Origin: Platycnemis pennipes
Taxonomy: Eukaryota > Arthropoda > Insecta > Odonata > Platycnemididae
Assembly: GCA_933228895.1 (NCBI GenBank)
Contig: OW121857.1
Coordinates: 75,201,672 to 75,265,671 of the forward strand
Direction: 5' to 3'
Length of the DNA: 64,000 nt
Of this stretch, positions 47,179 to 57,720 are shown piece by piece. Within the stretch, counting starts at the first letter, position 1, and every line of letters begins with the position of its first letter. The notes below the pieces were generated by a model, which was not told the DNA's origin, searched no databases, and saw nothing but the letters and a program-made list of their open reading frames with translations. Both the position numbers and the translations under genes were made by a program.

Positions 47179-47688
47179 TACGTATCACGCATAAAAAAGG
47201 ATTAGAAATAATATACTAGTCTAAACATCAATTTTTCTCGATCTATGATTTGACGCAATAAATCTAATTGTAACGCATACATTTCCTTTTATTCTTTGGC
47301 TCACATTGTTCTGCAAAGACATCTAGTCATTTATCTTGTAAGTGTTTTGAGGTCCCAATCATTCTATGCATCTCAATGTGACCAAATCAACGAAATCTTC
47401 TCATTTTTGTATCGCTAGGTATTCCTTTTCTATAGACAAGAGTTATAGATAGCGGAACAAATAAAATAATTGATTCACATTGTTTCGGAATAATTGACAA
47501 AGGAAAAAATTTCCTACAAAATAATTGTTGCCTTAACACGTTGAGTGCGGGAGCTGACGCATAAATTCGTTACCAGGGGCGGAATTTTTTTTTTTGCTAT
47601 TTCATATGTTTACATACGCATAATATCATATGCATAAGCATGAAATAGTTTTACTACTTTAATTTTGATTTATTGCTTGTTTATTGCG

Positions 47689-47713
47689 TGACTCACCATG
47701 TAAGTCATCCGCC
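47689..47713. repeat. PB2 subterminal palindrome, left side
   Basis: TGACTCACCATGTAAGTCA followed by TCCGCC. The same motif in the same orientation recurs near the other end. Confidence 0.7.
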
Positions 47714-48129
47714 TATCGGAAGATACCAGAAGTAGGCAACCCGCATATCTCTATTCTACGATGTTTTCATCCGTGCTTGGATATAAGTATTTGGATCGCT
47801 ACCTTACATATTTACGTCTAAAATATCTGGAGTTAGCAGCAATAATTTCAGAAATCACTTTGATACTCTTGTTTCCTTACCTAAGAATTTTTTCTACATT
47901 TTTTAATGTTTTGAATTTTTTCGTATGAGGTTATTATACAGACAATAACCAGGATGAGCCTATAAATTTTAATCTCTGCTAAGCATTACTTTATTTACGT
48001 TTCTGTTTTGTTCCTTACCGTTAGTTACGTCATTAGTATCTAAAAACTGTTCACCGAATAACCATAAAAGGAAGTGTTGCATATGCTTGGAAAATAAATA
48101 CAGATGGCATGTAACTAAAACTCCAAGAG

Positions 48130-48135
48130 TTTATT
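48130..48135 (-). promoter_or_regulatory. PB2 polyadenylation signal AATAAA
   Basis: On the minus strand AATAAA lies about 11 nt beyond the transposase stop codon, a tight but plausible 3' end. Confidence 0.5.
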
Positions 48136-48145
48136 ACATTTTAAT

Positions 48146-50079
48146 TTACAAGTTGGAATGGAATTCCCTGAAACAGGGCTCCAGACATAATCCAGGTTGT
48201 GTTGGACAGTCAGGGCAGAAAGTGGAAACATTCTTCCTCACCCCTTTTTGGTAGCAAATCCTACATCTTTTGCGTTGGACTCTTTTGTCGGGAGTCTGGG
48301 AGGGCAGGTGGGTCTTCTTCTGTCCCATGAGAGACTCTGGTGTAGTGCGTGTTATTGGCGGCCTGTTGTTATAGATCAAGGATGCAATGACACTATCACG
48401 GAATTCAAGTAAATTCATTGATTTACCACCATACTTTCTAAATAAGCAATAAGAATTATTCATTGTTAGCTGAAGGACATGCAAGCCTAGTTTCATATAC
48501 CACCGTAGAGACTTTCGCTCTAAGGGGTAGTATGCCAAAAGTTGGTCTGTTCTATCAATTCCACCCATAAATTGATTATACACATCTACAATCCTTGGCT
48601 TTTGGCATAATTTACCACTTCTTGATTTGACAGTCACAAAGTCTGCATTATATTCAGAAGATATTAATAATATATCTCTCCGGTCACGCCATTTCATAAC
48701 GCATATGCCCTCCTCAGAATTCATAGAGAATGATTCTCCTTTCTTCAGTTTTTTATTAACCACGTCAAGAGGGTTATTTTTCCTATTTCCTTGAAGCGTT
48801 CCTGTGACGTAAGTTTTCATTTGTAAAAGTTCTTTACACAAGCCAACTGAATTGTAAAAATTGTCCATATAGACAGCATGCCCGGAATTGAGATATTTTT
48901 ATAGCAAAAATTTCACTACTTTTTCCGAGTGGCCGCGACCACCAATAACGTTGTCTTGTGCCCCAGTGTAGACACAAAAATTTAGTACCAATCCTGAAGG
49001 TTCAGTCAACATATACAACTTCAAACCATACTTATGCCTTTTACTTTTTATATATTGCCTGAAAATTAGGCGTCCTCTCCAAAGAACCATCGATTCGTCT
49101 AAACTCAAATTTTTCCCTGGATAATGAATTTCACTCATGTTTTTTACAAATAAATCAACAATGGGGCGAATTTTATAGAGTGGATCAGATGGTTTTGGTT
49201 CATACTCCTTCGGATTCCGGCAAAAATGCATTGCCTTCAGTGTAACCAAAAAACGATCCCGAGCCATATTTTGGTAGAATATGGGAAAATCGTACAAATT
49301 TGACCTTTTCCAATAATGTAGGATGCTGTTTAGTCGTACATTCCCCATAAGGTAAAGCAAACCCAGAAATATTTCGAATTCATTTCTAGTCAAATTCTTC
49401 CATTCAGAAATTCTTGCACGAGGTAATGGACTTTTTGAAAGCATTTCCAGTGTATTGGCACATGTCTCTCTTATAATCAAATCAAAAAACTCATCGTTTG
49501 CTATCAAAGAAAAGTAACTAAAAGGATTCTCACCTGGATTAGCTACTTTTAGTCCAGGGTTCCCTGTGAAGGGAATGCGTGAAACATTTTGTCTGTTTTC
49601 CGACCAAACTAATTGTGAAGGCGCGACAGTAGTCTCTAATGTGAATGTTTCCGGGTGAGGAACGATCACTTCACTACCTGCTTCTGCCCAACTATTGTCT
49701 GAGTCAAAGCTCTCTTCCTCACTACTATGTGACATAATGTCTTCTTCTTCATCGGTATCCAGGACAATGTCGCGGATAATGTCTTCTGACAAACATCGCA
49801 CTTCCAAATCTCCGTGCAATTCGCCTTTGTGACGTTTTGGTCCAGTACGTGATGTCGATGCAATGGAATCATCAGCCTAAATATTGCAAGATATAAATAT
49901 AAAAAACTGTTAGTATTCTCCCATATATTATGGTGATTATACTAGAGAATTAATGGCTCAAAACGCCAATTACATTTAGTTTCACTTACTGCTGAGGAAG
50001 TTAAATTCCAATTTGACTGCGATTTCCTTTTCGTAGCTTGTGTCCGACGTGATAAGGAAAATTCGGGACCATCGGTCAT
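48146..50079 (-). CDS. piggyBac transposase (second lineage), one intron and one in-frame stop
   Basis: Start ATG at 50079. Exon 1 (50079-49990) encodes 30 residues beginning MTDGPEFSLSRRTQATKRK. The intron is 49989-49877. Exon 2 (49876-48146) encodes the rest, 606 codons in all. The N-terminus is Ser/Thr-rich then acidic. The catalytic region shows D290 (LSLDESMVLWRGR), D368 (VYMDNFYNS) and D471 (GGIDRTDQ, with D474), as expected for the DDE_Tnp_1_7 family. The C-terminal Cys-rich finger has RCRICYQKG, TFCPDCP and LCLEPC. Codon 356 is TAA (plus 48899-48901); the frame is unchanged on both sides and nothing else is broken. The stop lies between the first and second catalytic aspartates, so the product is inactive unless it is read through. 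Confidence 0.9.
49877..49989 (-). other. Predicted intron in PB2 transposase (113 nt)
   Basis: Donor GTAAGT and acceptor ATATTTAG on the minus strand. It joins codons GCA and GCT in phase 0 and extends the open frame upstream to an ATG. The intron itself has in-frame stops. Confidence 0.75.
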
Positions 50080-50303
50080 CTATTCATGAAGATCCACAAA
50101 ACATTTAAGCTTTCCCAATTATATTACATAATACTTTTTAACAACACAAAAGCTTCCACAACACAAATTGGCCCAAGAATTTTCAAACCAATACTTACCG
50201 TAACGGGCACGAGGCAACGGAACTTATTGATAATTAGTTCTTACGGCCCAATCAATGGTGAATATCAATGTGAAAAAAACGTCTTATGCACCATGAAAAC
50301 AAC

Positions 50304-50315
50304 GATCACCAATTC
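50304..50315. repeat. SINE target duplication, left (GATCACCAATTC)
   Basis: Exact 12-mer repeated at 50422-50433. Confidence 0.85.
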
Positions 50316-50421
50316 TATGGGTGTTTTCAAGTCTGTTTCCGCACTAATAGGCGCTTCAGACCGGGAGGAAAGGTATAAGGATAGGAATGGAAGGGATGGG
50401 GATAGGATCGAATGATTTCCT
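50316..50421 (-). mobile_element. Truncated SINE inserted inside PB2
   Basis: A 106-bp insert homologous to 12760-12842 and to the tail of the SINE at 22784-23095. It is 5'-truncated and antisense, with its 3' end on the left. Perfect 12-bp flanking duplications show LINE-type insertion into the upstream region of the PB2 transposase. It must be younger than PB2. Confidence 0.85.
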
Positions 50422-50433
50422 GATCACCAATTC
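50422..50433. repeat. SINE target duplication, right (GATCACCAATTC)
   Basis: Matches 50304-50315 exactly. Confidence 0.85.
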
Positions 50434-50504
50434 GAGAACGGAACTTTAGATAACAAAGAATAAAAAGTACGCACGTTAATGGGTAACTAAATGTTATATT
50501 AGTA

Positions 50505-50520
50505 AAAAAAAAAAAAAAAA
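50505..50520. repeat. Poly(A) run
   Basis: A run of about 17 A within PB2 upstream DNA. No retro-insert was identified at its edge. Confidence 0.6.
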
Positions 50521-50699
50521 GATAAAAATTCGGAACTCACTTATGAAATTATTTCTGCACGAAGAACTAAAAATGAACTGAATTCCAAACTAATTGTTCT
50601 AGGTAAATGTTTAGGTCACAGGTAAAGCCGGAATGTAATAAAAAATAACTCCGTTGTACGTGTAGAGTGCCATCTAAGATTTGAAGTTTGATTTATTCT

Positions 50700-50778
50700 T
50701 GACTCACATGGTGGGTCATCCGCCCCTGGAAAGCGCACAGCCATGACTCACACGTGTGAGTCATCCGCACTGAAAGTG
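50700..50778. repeat. PB2 right end: two palindromes and terminal repeat
   Basis: TGACTCACATGGTGGGTCA plus TCCGCC (50700-50724), then the perfect palindrome TGACTCACACGTGTGAGTCA (50744-50763), then the terminal repeat. The motif is doubled on this side and single on the other. Confidence 0.7.
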
Positions 50779-52107
50779 TAGCGGAATCATCGCTACTTCT
50801 ATTCCGATACTGGATAGTTTCGCGAATAGTCAACACAATATTAAAGCACACTTCAAGGCCATATTCAGTTTTTCCACCCGCAAGACGATCTGTTAGCCCG
50901 CGTTGTGCTTCATTTTAGTTTTAAACTTTTTCCTATCCCTTCATGCCGCGAAACACTAGTATAACATCAGGAAACGGATGACACAAGAAAAATGAAAGGG
51001 AAAACGGGAATCCATATGTCAACAGGATACATGTCTGTATGTAAGGAATTATTAAAGGCTTTAAGGTGTGGAAACGTTTTACATTCATTTGGTGAAATTA
51101 TAGCAAGGTGAACTTCCAGAATTTTACTACTCATACTTACTTTAATCTATGGTTCAACATTTATAATGCCAATATCAGAATATCTATAGGAAAAACATCA
51201 CTCGATTTGCCCTGGATTCGAAACCGGACCTAAACCAGTTAGGCTACCAATGTTATCTTTCATGTGGATTTCTAGGGGCTTTTCAAGGACAAGATGTTCG
51301 GAAATTTCGTAGCCTTGAGTATATTTATAGTACCTTTATTTATGTAAGTAAGCTTGAATAATATTTATATGTATTTACAGTTTTATATGTATTTGCAATT
51401 ATATTTATATGTATTTCATTGTGTTCTTTGAAAAATACAAGTTCCCGGCACTAAAGTTTGAGGTGGACTTTATGATATAAATTGCCTAAAGTTGCATGTA
51501 CTCTCATATTTACAATCAATAATCGTGATTTTTAGTTGGTACAGAAACCTTGAGATCGAAGAACTACAGTGGGTAACAAAGAAATAAAGGCGTTATGAGT
51601 TACTTAAGATATCGAAGCGAGCGAGTAGCTATGAGTGAATGAAGTGACAGAGATTATTATGATGGATTTGCTGGCTACCACTACGGACCTTGAACTTCGA
51701 GTGAGATAATTCCAAAGTGAGATAAGATGAATAGTACGTTCCGTAATTATAGGGAATAATCGCTACTTAGATATGAGTCGATATTTGCACGACTTCAGAT
51801 TTGAAATTTTAGAATCAATTTATTCTGAAATGTAACATTCCGATACACTGTCCCTAATTTTCTTCTTTCCGAATTTAAATTAACACACAGGTTAATGAAT
51901 CTGTAATTCGAAAAACGAGGTTGAGGCATTGTAATAAGTAGGTACATAGAAAACGGAATAAAATGCATTAAGGCTACAAGATACAATGTTTTGTATAAAC
52001 TGTATACAAACTGAACACTTGTATAAACTGAAAAAAAATAGTATGTTTGTCAGAATGGAATTAGAACGGGTTCTATTTTCTGTTCAGTCATTCAGACAAT
52101 CGCACAA
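50779..52107. other. AT-rich non-coding DNA
   Basis: Contains a small tRNA-like SINE head on the minus strand at 51195-51245 (listed separately). No gene recognised. Confidence 0.45.
51195..51245 (-). mobile_element. tRNA-like SINE head
   Basis: On the minus strand TGGTAGCCTAACTGGTTTAG precedes GGTTTCGAATCC, matching A- and B-box consensus and spacing. The stems are not intact, so it is a SINE fragment rather than a tRNA gene. Confidence 0.5.
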
Positions 52108-52217
52108 GCGTTCGTACAATTTGCCGCTTTACAGGGTACAATTTTCTCATACATGCGTTTGTACGAGAAATTTTGGAACAATTGTAACGACTAAAGCGGT
52201 CTTTATACGTGGTACGC
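52108..52217. repeat. Imperfect 110-bp hairpin
   Basis: Left segments GCGTTCGTAC, CCGCTTTA, GTACAATTTTCTC and TACA pair in order with right segments TGTA, GAGAAATTTT, TTGTAAC, TAAAGCGG and GGTACGC, leaving bulges and a short loop near 52156-52162. The form could be a small foldback transposon or a long pre-miRNA-like hairpin. No expression evidence is available. Confidence 0.6.
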
Positions 52218-52331
52218 TAAAAATTTCTCTGACAAGGGAAGCCATTAATATAATAATCGCTCATCTAATGAATAATAATGAATATGAAATTTACAAACCA
52301 CGTAAATACGATGCATCTCCTTAAGACAGTC

Positions 52332-52405
52332 CATTTTGGTGAGCAATCACCCCCTGCCACACACCCTTGTGGTGGCTTGCAGGGTATTATGTAGATGTAG
52401 ATGAA
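52332..52405 (-). repeat. Interspersed repeat of the CATCTACATCTACAT type, copy 2
   Basis: On the minus strand: CATCTACATCTACATAATAC, CCTGCAAGCCACC, GGGTGTGTGGCAGGGGGTGA. The best preserved of the three copies. Confidence 0.75.
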
Positions 52406-54144
52406 GACCAAGACAAAAACTCAACCGCAGTGATAAAATATGTTTAGTCGTAAAAGATGATAGCACAGCCAGTAATATCACCAATTGTTGCCAGGAAAAT
52501 GCTTCCATAATTACTATCACACGATTTGTTTCCATTAATATCTAAGTACTTTCAAACCTCATAGTAGTCAACATGTTGGTGACTGGAAAAAGCGTTCGCT
52601 TTTGAAAGGTGTCTGCTATTTGTAAGGAGCTGAACTTAGCACATGTTTTTTTATTTGGTAACTATCACTAACTGAAATATAAAGGTATTTAATACGTTGA
52701 ATTAAATTAAATTTGTTTAATCTTTGAAAAAAATCCTTACAACAAAAATATGGAATGAAATAACTATGCATTTGTAATCCATAGAGCAACTATTGGCATC
52801 ATCATAGGAAGACTCGAGAATCGATGTATTCACAACTTTTAAAAACCAAAATTAACTAATAACCAAACCACAATAATACCAGTGAACTAAGACTCGAAAA
52901 CTTGGTTCCTAGATGAGAGAAAAGTAGCAATGTAGTATACCAGTTTCTATCTATCGATCGTTATTCGGAACGTCCGCTATTTGGAGGCGTTGGTTCAATA
53001 AATCTTCATGTTCTGTTGTCAGAGATTGGAAAACTGTCCGTTTTTAGTTGGCTTCTGATACTTGTAGGTGTCCATTACGGGAGGTATGACTAGTAACACA
53101 ATATCTCTTGAAATAAAAGTTTGTATGTGCAAATGTGATAGCAGAATGCATAAGTTTTTACCAATAGACTTTGGGAATATGTACATTCTAGAATGTAACA
53201 CCAGTTTTCTCTATGGACATAAAATGACTACATTAAATCTATAAAAAGACACCCGTAGGTAACTCTTCTCAATGTAAATGCCAGGTATCATTAAGGAAGA
53301 GGCTTGAATTCTTTTAGATCTGACGGAAATAATTGAAATATCTTTGAAAATATATAGCGTCATATCTGGCCAAGAAAAGACAGATTCAATTTCATTTTCC
53401 ACTAAAAAGCTATTCTCACTCACGACTCAATCTGAGAACAAAGGGGATATTTGATAGAGCATCATCACTCAATACTACACAGATCAACCTGGTAGTTTGT
53501 CGTGACTGAGCTGAGAGTAGAGCTCATCTCGCCCTAAAGGTGAATGAAATTCACACGCTCCGGAAGAGTCCCTGACGTTCCTATTCCTGAGCCACCTGCT
53601 ATTTCCCACAAAGTTCTGATATTCATAAAACAACGTCAAATATTTTAGATGGATAAGTAAGAAATGATGAAGTCAAAAGAATACGATTTTTTTTCTCCTA
53701 TGAACTCAGATTCGAACCTTAGCCCTGCTATCCACGTCTCGCATCTCAACCCACATAGCCGCTGTGTATGAAAAGCAGCATTTCTGAAAACATGGCGCAA
53801 AGCGTAAACGTACATCAGAGTCATCTAAATGACATTCTCAACCCTACTCCCTTATTTTGTGTAGTTTGTTATTGCCAATCCAGAGGACTCTGGCGTTCAG
53901 CTGAGAGTTATTAGTGAACACTTGAGATATTCTTGTTTAAAGAAGGCAGTTCCTTAGCAAGTTTTGAAAGTGTTTTCCCAGCATAAATTGTTGAAGCAAA
54001 TAATTCATAGTTGGACAAGGGAAAAATTGTACTACAGTCGATTTTCATTTCGGACGCAGGCTCTTCCAATTTACAAAAAAATTAACAAAAGGTATTTAAA
54101 AAATTGGGCATATGGGGTTCATTAATAAGTAGCAAACATTATAA
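52406..54144. other. AT-rich non-coding DNA
   Basis: No gene. A tRNA-like SINE head on the minus strand lies at 53700-53765 (TGGGTTGAGATGCGAGACGT, then GGTTCGAATC). Confidence 0.45.
53700..53765 (-). mobile_element. tRNA-like SINE head
   Basis: On the minus strand GGCTATGTGGGTTGAGATGC and, about 25 nt later, GGTTCGAATC match A- and B-boxes. No intact cloverleaf, so a SINE remnant is most likely. Confidence 0.45.
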
Positions 54145-55085
54145 ATGACCCTCAAACCGTCCAAACCTCTGAATCAACCTTCCTCATATCACCCCATTTC
54201 CCTCATTCCTTCCCTTGGCAAGCTATTAGAGCGTATCATCCTTCGACGCCTCCAACCAGTCGCAGAGCTGAGCTTTCCAGACCAACGAATGGGATTCCGA
54301 AGATGTCATTGTACCACCCATCAGCTTCTTAACATTGTGAATGATATCATCAGATCATTCAACGGCAGGAGAATCAGGAGCGTAGTCCTCCTGGATACTG
54401 AAAAGGCATTTAATAGAGTCTGGCACGGTGGAATCCTGTACAATGTATTCCCTCGATATTCCATTTTACCCTATCAAAATTGTTTCCTCCTACCTAACAA
54501 ACGGGACCTTTTTCGTTTCCCTCAACAAAATAACCTCTCCTCGTCATCCTAACTCTCAGGTGTGCCTCAAGGCGCAATTCTTTCCCCTCTCCTTTACAAT
54601 ATATTCACTTTTGATCTTCCCAAAACTCCAAATACCTCTGTTTACTACTACGCCGATGACGTCGTCATATCAGTCGAGGGACTGGCGCCCCGATCAGCAG
54701 CAAACATAATACAAAAGGCATTACAAAATTTCCAGAATTACCAGCCCAATTGGAAATTGACAACTAACCCGGCAAAGTCAGTACGAGTAACCTTCTCGGG
54801 AAGAAAGAGATTAAGAACAAACATACAAATATTTCTAGATGGCGCCCTAATCCGAGATGTAAACTCCACAAAGTACCTTAGCATCACTCCCGACAAGCAC
54901 CTGACCTTCTTCGAACACCGGAATAACACCATTAACAAGTGCAAAGCGATGTGGTTCCAGATAGAACTGTTCACTGCAATGAATTCACCTTTATACATGA
55001 ATGCCAAAATCCTGTTCTTACGAGGAACCATAGAGTCAATACTAAAATATGCTGCTGATGCTTGGGCGTACAGGGCTCCTAACAC
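54145..55085 (+). pseudogene. Jockey-like LINE reverse transcriptase, frameshifted
   Basis: A reverse transcriptase of the Jockey/X-element/BS type, which copies its own RNA into target DNA. Conserved blocks appear in order: SSYHPISLIPSLGKLLERI (finger), LLDTEKAFNRVWH (motif A; a usual Asp after AF is Asn here), GVPQGAILSPLLYNI (motif B), VYYYADDVVISV (motif C with the YADD catalytic pair) and KYLSITPDKHLTF (thumb). The frame moves from one to another near 54450 and back near 54555. The 5' end, with the endonuclease and the start of RT, is absent, and the open frame stops being LINE-like at 55085, where another repeat is inserted. Dead copy. Confidence 0.9.
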
Positions 55086-55631
55086 AATCATCTACATCTA
55101 CACGATACCCTGCAAGACACCGCGAGGGTGTGTGGCAGGGGGTGAAGATCACCAAGCATGAACTACTAACATGCAAACAAGCAACTATAGGGTCTCATGC
55201 AACTAGATTTTTAGTATCTGTAGTATTTAAGGGATTAATACATGCACTACAGACTACTCTATAATATTTCCCGTACGTATCCCTTTTCTATGCTACCTAT
55301 TCTGTTCTCTTATAATACGGGGGAAAAATGACGTTTTGAAGCTATCAGTACGACAATCTATATCTCTATTCTTATTTATCTGGTCGAATCTAGCATAATA
55401 CGCTGGTGTTTTTAATATGTGCCTAACATCTTCAGTTAAGCTATCCGATTGATTTCTCTAATAGATTTAATCTGTACCTTAACCTACGCTCTGATAATGA
55501 TTCCCACCCTAATTCTTGTATTGCTACTTAACCTAACGTAACGATCTCGTATAACTTGCTACTTAACGATCTCGTATATCTTGCTAATTAACGTATCGTA
55601 ACCTCTAAAACTCAAATTTAACTTCTAAATC
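55086..55631 (+). mobile_element. Insertion splitting the Jockey copy (contains CATCTACATCTAC repeat, copy 3)
   Basis: About 0.55 kb unrelated to RT lies between LINE-coding blocks. It starts with ATCTACATCTACACGATACC, CTGCAAGACACCGC and GTGTGTGGCAGGGGGTGA, as in the copies at 47103 and 52332, and continues with AT-rich DNA. Near its end is a tandem pair of 25-bp units (55539-55588). The RT frame resumes at about 55632. A few residues of RT seem missing at the junction, and no target duplication was recognised. Confidence 0.65.
55539..55588. repeat. Tandem repeat, 2 x 25 bp
   Basis: Two units beginning TAACGATCTCGTATA and containing CTTGCTA, differing at a few bases, with a partial third unit after. 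It lies in the insertion that splits the Jockey copy. Confidence 0.7.
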
Positions 55632-55830
55632 AAAGCCTTTCGGAGATTCATGGACGTGTGCATCCGTAGGGCAGTGGAAGCTCCCTACTTCGTGAAAAAC
55701 GAAGTTCTTCATCACGACCTCTGAATACCCACCTTTCCCAAAATCCTTTACCAAGAATCCCGTAAACACGTTAACTCCCTAGCAACCCACCCTAATCCTA
55801 TCCTTCGCCAAATACCTTGAACAAACAAAC
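55632..55830 (+). pseudogene. Jockey-like LINE, C-terminal remainder
   Basis: The frame gives KAFRRFMDVCIRRAVEAPYF, VKNEVLHHDL and, after a stop, IPTFPKILYQESRKHVNSLA and HPNPILRQI. This matches the typical Jockey C-terminus, where a ...APWFVKN..LHRDLNIP motif precedes a Lys/Asn/His tail. It is the distal part of the LINE at 54145 beyond the insertion. The exact 3' end is unclear, perhaps near 55960. Confidence 0.75.
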
Positions 55831-57710
55831 AATAACCGGTTTTCCTTTTCCCTCTTCATTTGTCGCCTATCCCCCCCGCTGAATCCCAAATCGGTGCAAT
55901 TTATTCTGTAACCAAAAGAAATGAAGCCACTCCGTCAACAGCCTTCGGCTGGGAACGGTGAAAATATTGCTATTCGACCTTGACCAATCCTAATGTTTGC
56001 CTCGCACTAGGATGTCACCAGAAACAGTATTTTTCTCCTTTCTCTGATGATGAGGGAAAAGAAAGAGCAATGTAAGATAGACCGCTGGATCTGTAATAAC
56101 CACTCAAAGCTAAATTTTTCTATTCCTTTCACGTAGTCTTACAATTAGAGAGAAGACAAATCAACATTGGTCCGTTAAATGATCTACCTCCATTCCTCTC
56201 CTGCCAGGCATTGAGTTTGCGACCCACTCCTGACAGCAAACTATTGACCAAACTGGTTTCTTCCCAAAGACTGACGATACTAAAGACAAAGGAAGTATGG
56301 AAAAAAAGACAGCTACACAAAGGAAAAAACTATCTGGAGCAATGGGCTGTTCGTCGTTATAGAAGCAGCGATTTCGTTACCGAAAATTAAATGGAATTGA
56401 CTCAAGATATAGAAGAGCCAACGGCGCAGAATGAACCTCACGGGACGAAAGGATAAGGAGAAGTAATATGGATAAGATTGGGAGATCGATGGCTTCTTTG
56501 AGGGCGAAGTAGTGGACCTCTTGTGTGTGTGAAGTATTGTTCATAAAATGTGTGGGGATGGGAGACGGCATTTGCACGGCACAGAGTACATTTGAATACA
56601 AACATAGGACAAATTCACGTATTTCACCCTAAGGTAGGCCTTGCTTACGAGGGTTGAGTTCACCTAAGACGAAACCGAATAGTGCTAGTTTCTTAGCCAG
56701 CGATTTCCCAGAGAGATCTCGCATCGAGAAAAAAACGCAGCTCGAATTTGAGTGATCATGTGAAAAAGGCCACTCAGATTCCGACTCAGAACCTCCAGTC
56801 GGGAGCCCATCTCTCTACCCACTGGCCAAATGTGTAGGTTAAGGCACAGTAGGTACTAGTTACTGGCGACGTAAGGAATAAGTTACAATGCAATGATATA
56901 AACTGGTGTGAAACGGAATTTCACCAAGCACGTGCAACCAAATAGTTTCGCGATACGAAAGGAAAGAATTCGGCGAGGTTTAAGAATTTGCCACAATACA
57001 TTTATCACGTGATGATCGAAAGTACTCAAAACTATCCCCTACGAACTCAGACGAATGAAAACGAAAAGCCATAAGCTTAATGATAGAGACTCAATAGCTA
57101 CATGGAAAATTTAAGTGACCGGATGAACAAATGTTTAGCGAGAGTGAGACTACTCGGGAAGTACAATTCAATTCCTGGACTACGCTTGAACGTGATATAA
57201 AAGCGGAAAAATAAGATAAAGATTATTAGAAACGGAAAGGTATGCGGAATTGGTTTTTAATTTTCACAATTAAGGAACATAACATTTACAATCCAAAAAG
57301 CATTACTCAAAATAATGTAGGGAAGAGCTCTGACTCATGAGCTTATGTCGCTGATAAAGTATCATTTCGAGCACGTAGCAATAGTTTCTGATCCATTTGA
57401 TAAAGATTAAGTTCGAATACGTGATGAGATACAAATGGAGCAACGTATTCCACACAAGTACACCCACAATCACGCTGAAAGCATCGCTATGCCATGGAAG
57501 GAATAAATTATGATACACTACAAACAAGAAAGTGGAACCGTAATTTAAGTTACTTGTCGAGTTGAAGAATGACATATTAGGGATATTTCTGTCTTCGCAG
57601 TACATCAGCAAAAAAAAACGCATCTAATAGACTGTGAATCAGAGTCAAACTTTTTCTACAGAGACAAAATAGTTCCCATACGCACAACACATAACTATTA
57701 AAAAACAGCC
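55831..57710. other. AT-rich non-coding DNA
   Basis: No gene recognised. A tRNA-like SINE head on the minus strand lies at 56772-56838. Confidence 0.45.
56772..56838 (-). mobile_element. tRNA-like SINE head
   Basis: On the minus strand TTTGGCCAGTGGGTAGAGAG is a close A-box, and GGAGGTTCTGAGTCGGAATC a B-box, at tRNA spacing. Stem pairing is degenerate. Confidence 0.55.
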
Positions 57711-57720
57711 TTATACAATA
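57711..57720. repeat. LINE target duplication, left (TTATACAATA)
   Basis: Exact 10-mer repeated at 58287-58296, directly after the LINE tail. Confidence 0.85.

Larger units (their letters stand above)
47537..50778 (-). mobile_element. Second piggyBac-superfamily element (PB2, about 3.24 kb)
   Basis: The outer ends CACGTTGAGTGCGG (47537-47550) and, inverted, CACTTTCAGTGCGG (50765-50778) match at 12 of 14 positions. TTAA precedes the left end (47533-47536) but TAGC follows the right, so one target copy seems mutated or the right boundary is off by a few bases. Subterminal palindromes of the TGACTCAC...GTCA type, each followed by TCCGC, lie at 47689, 50700 and 50744. The element contains one intron-bearing transposase gene on the minus strand. 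Its protein and termini differ greatly from PB1, so the two are separate lineages. Confidence 0.7.

Noticed and set aside
52347..52535. 62-codon minus-strand frame ending TTRVCGRG
   Set aside because: The end is the translated CATCTACATCTAC interspersed repeat; there is no evidence of a gene.
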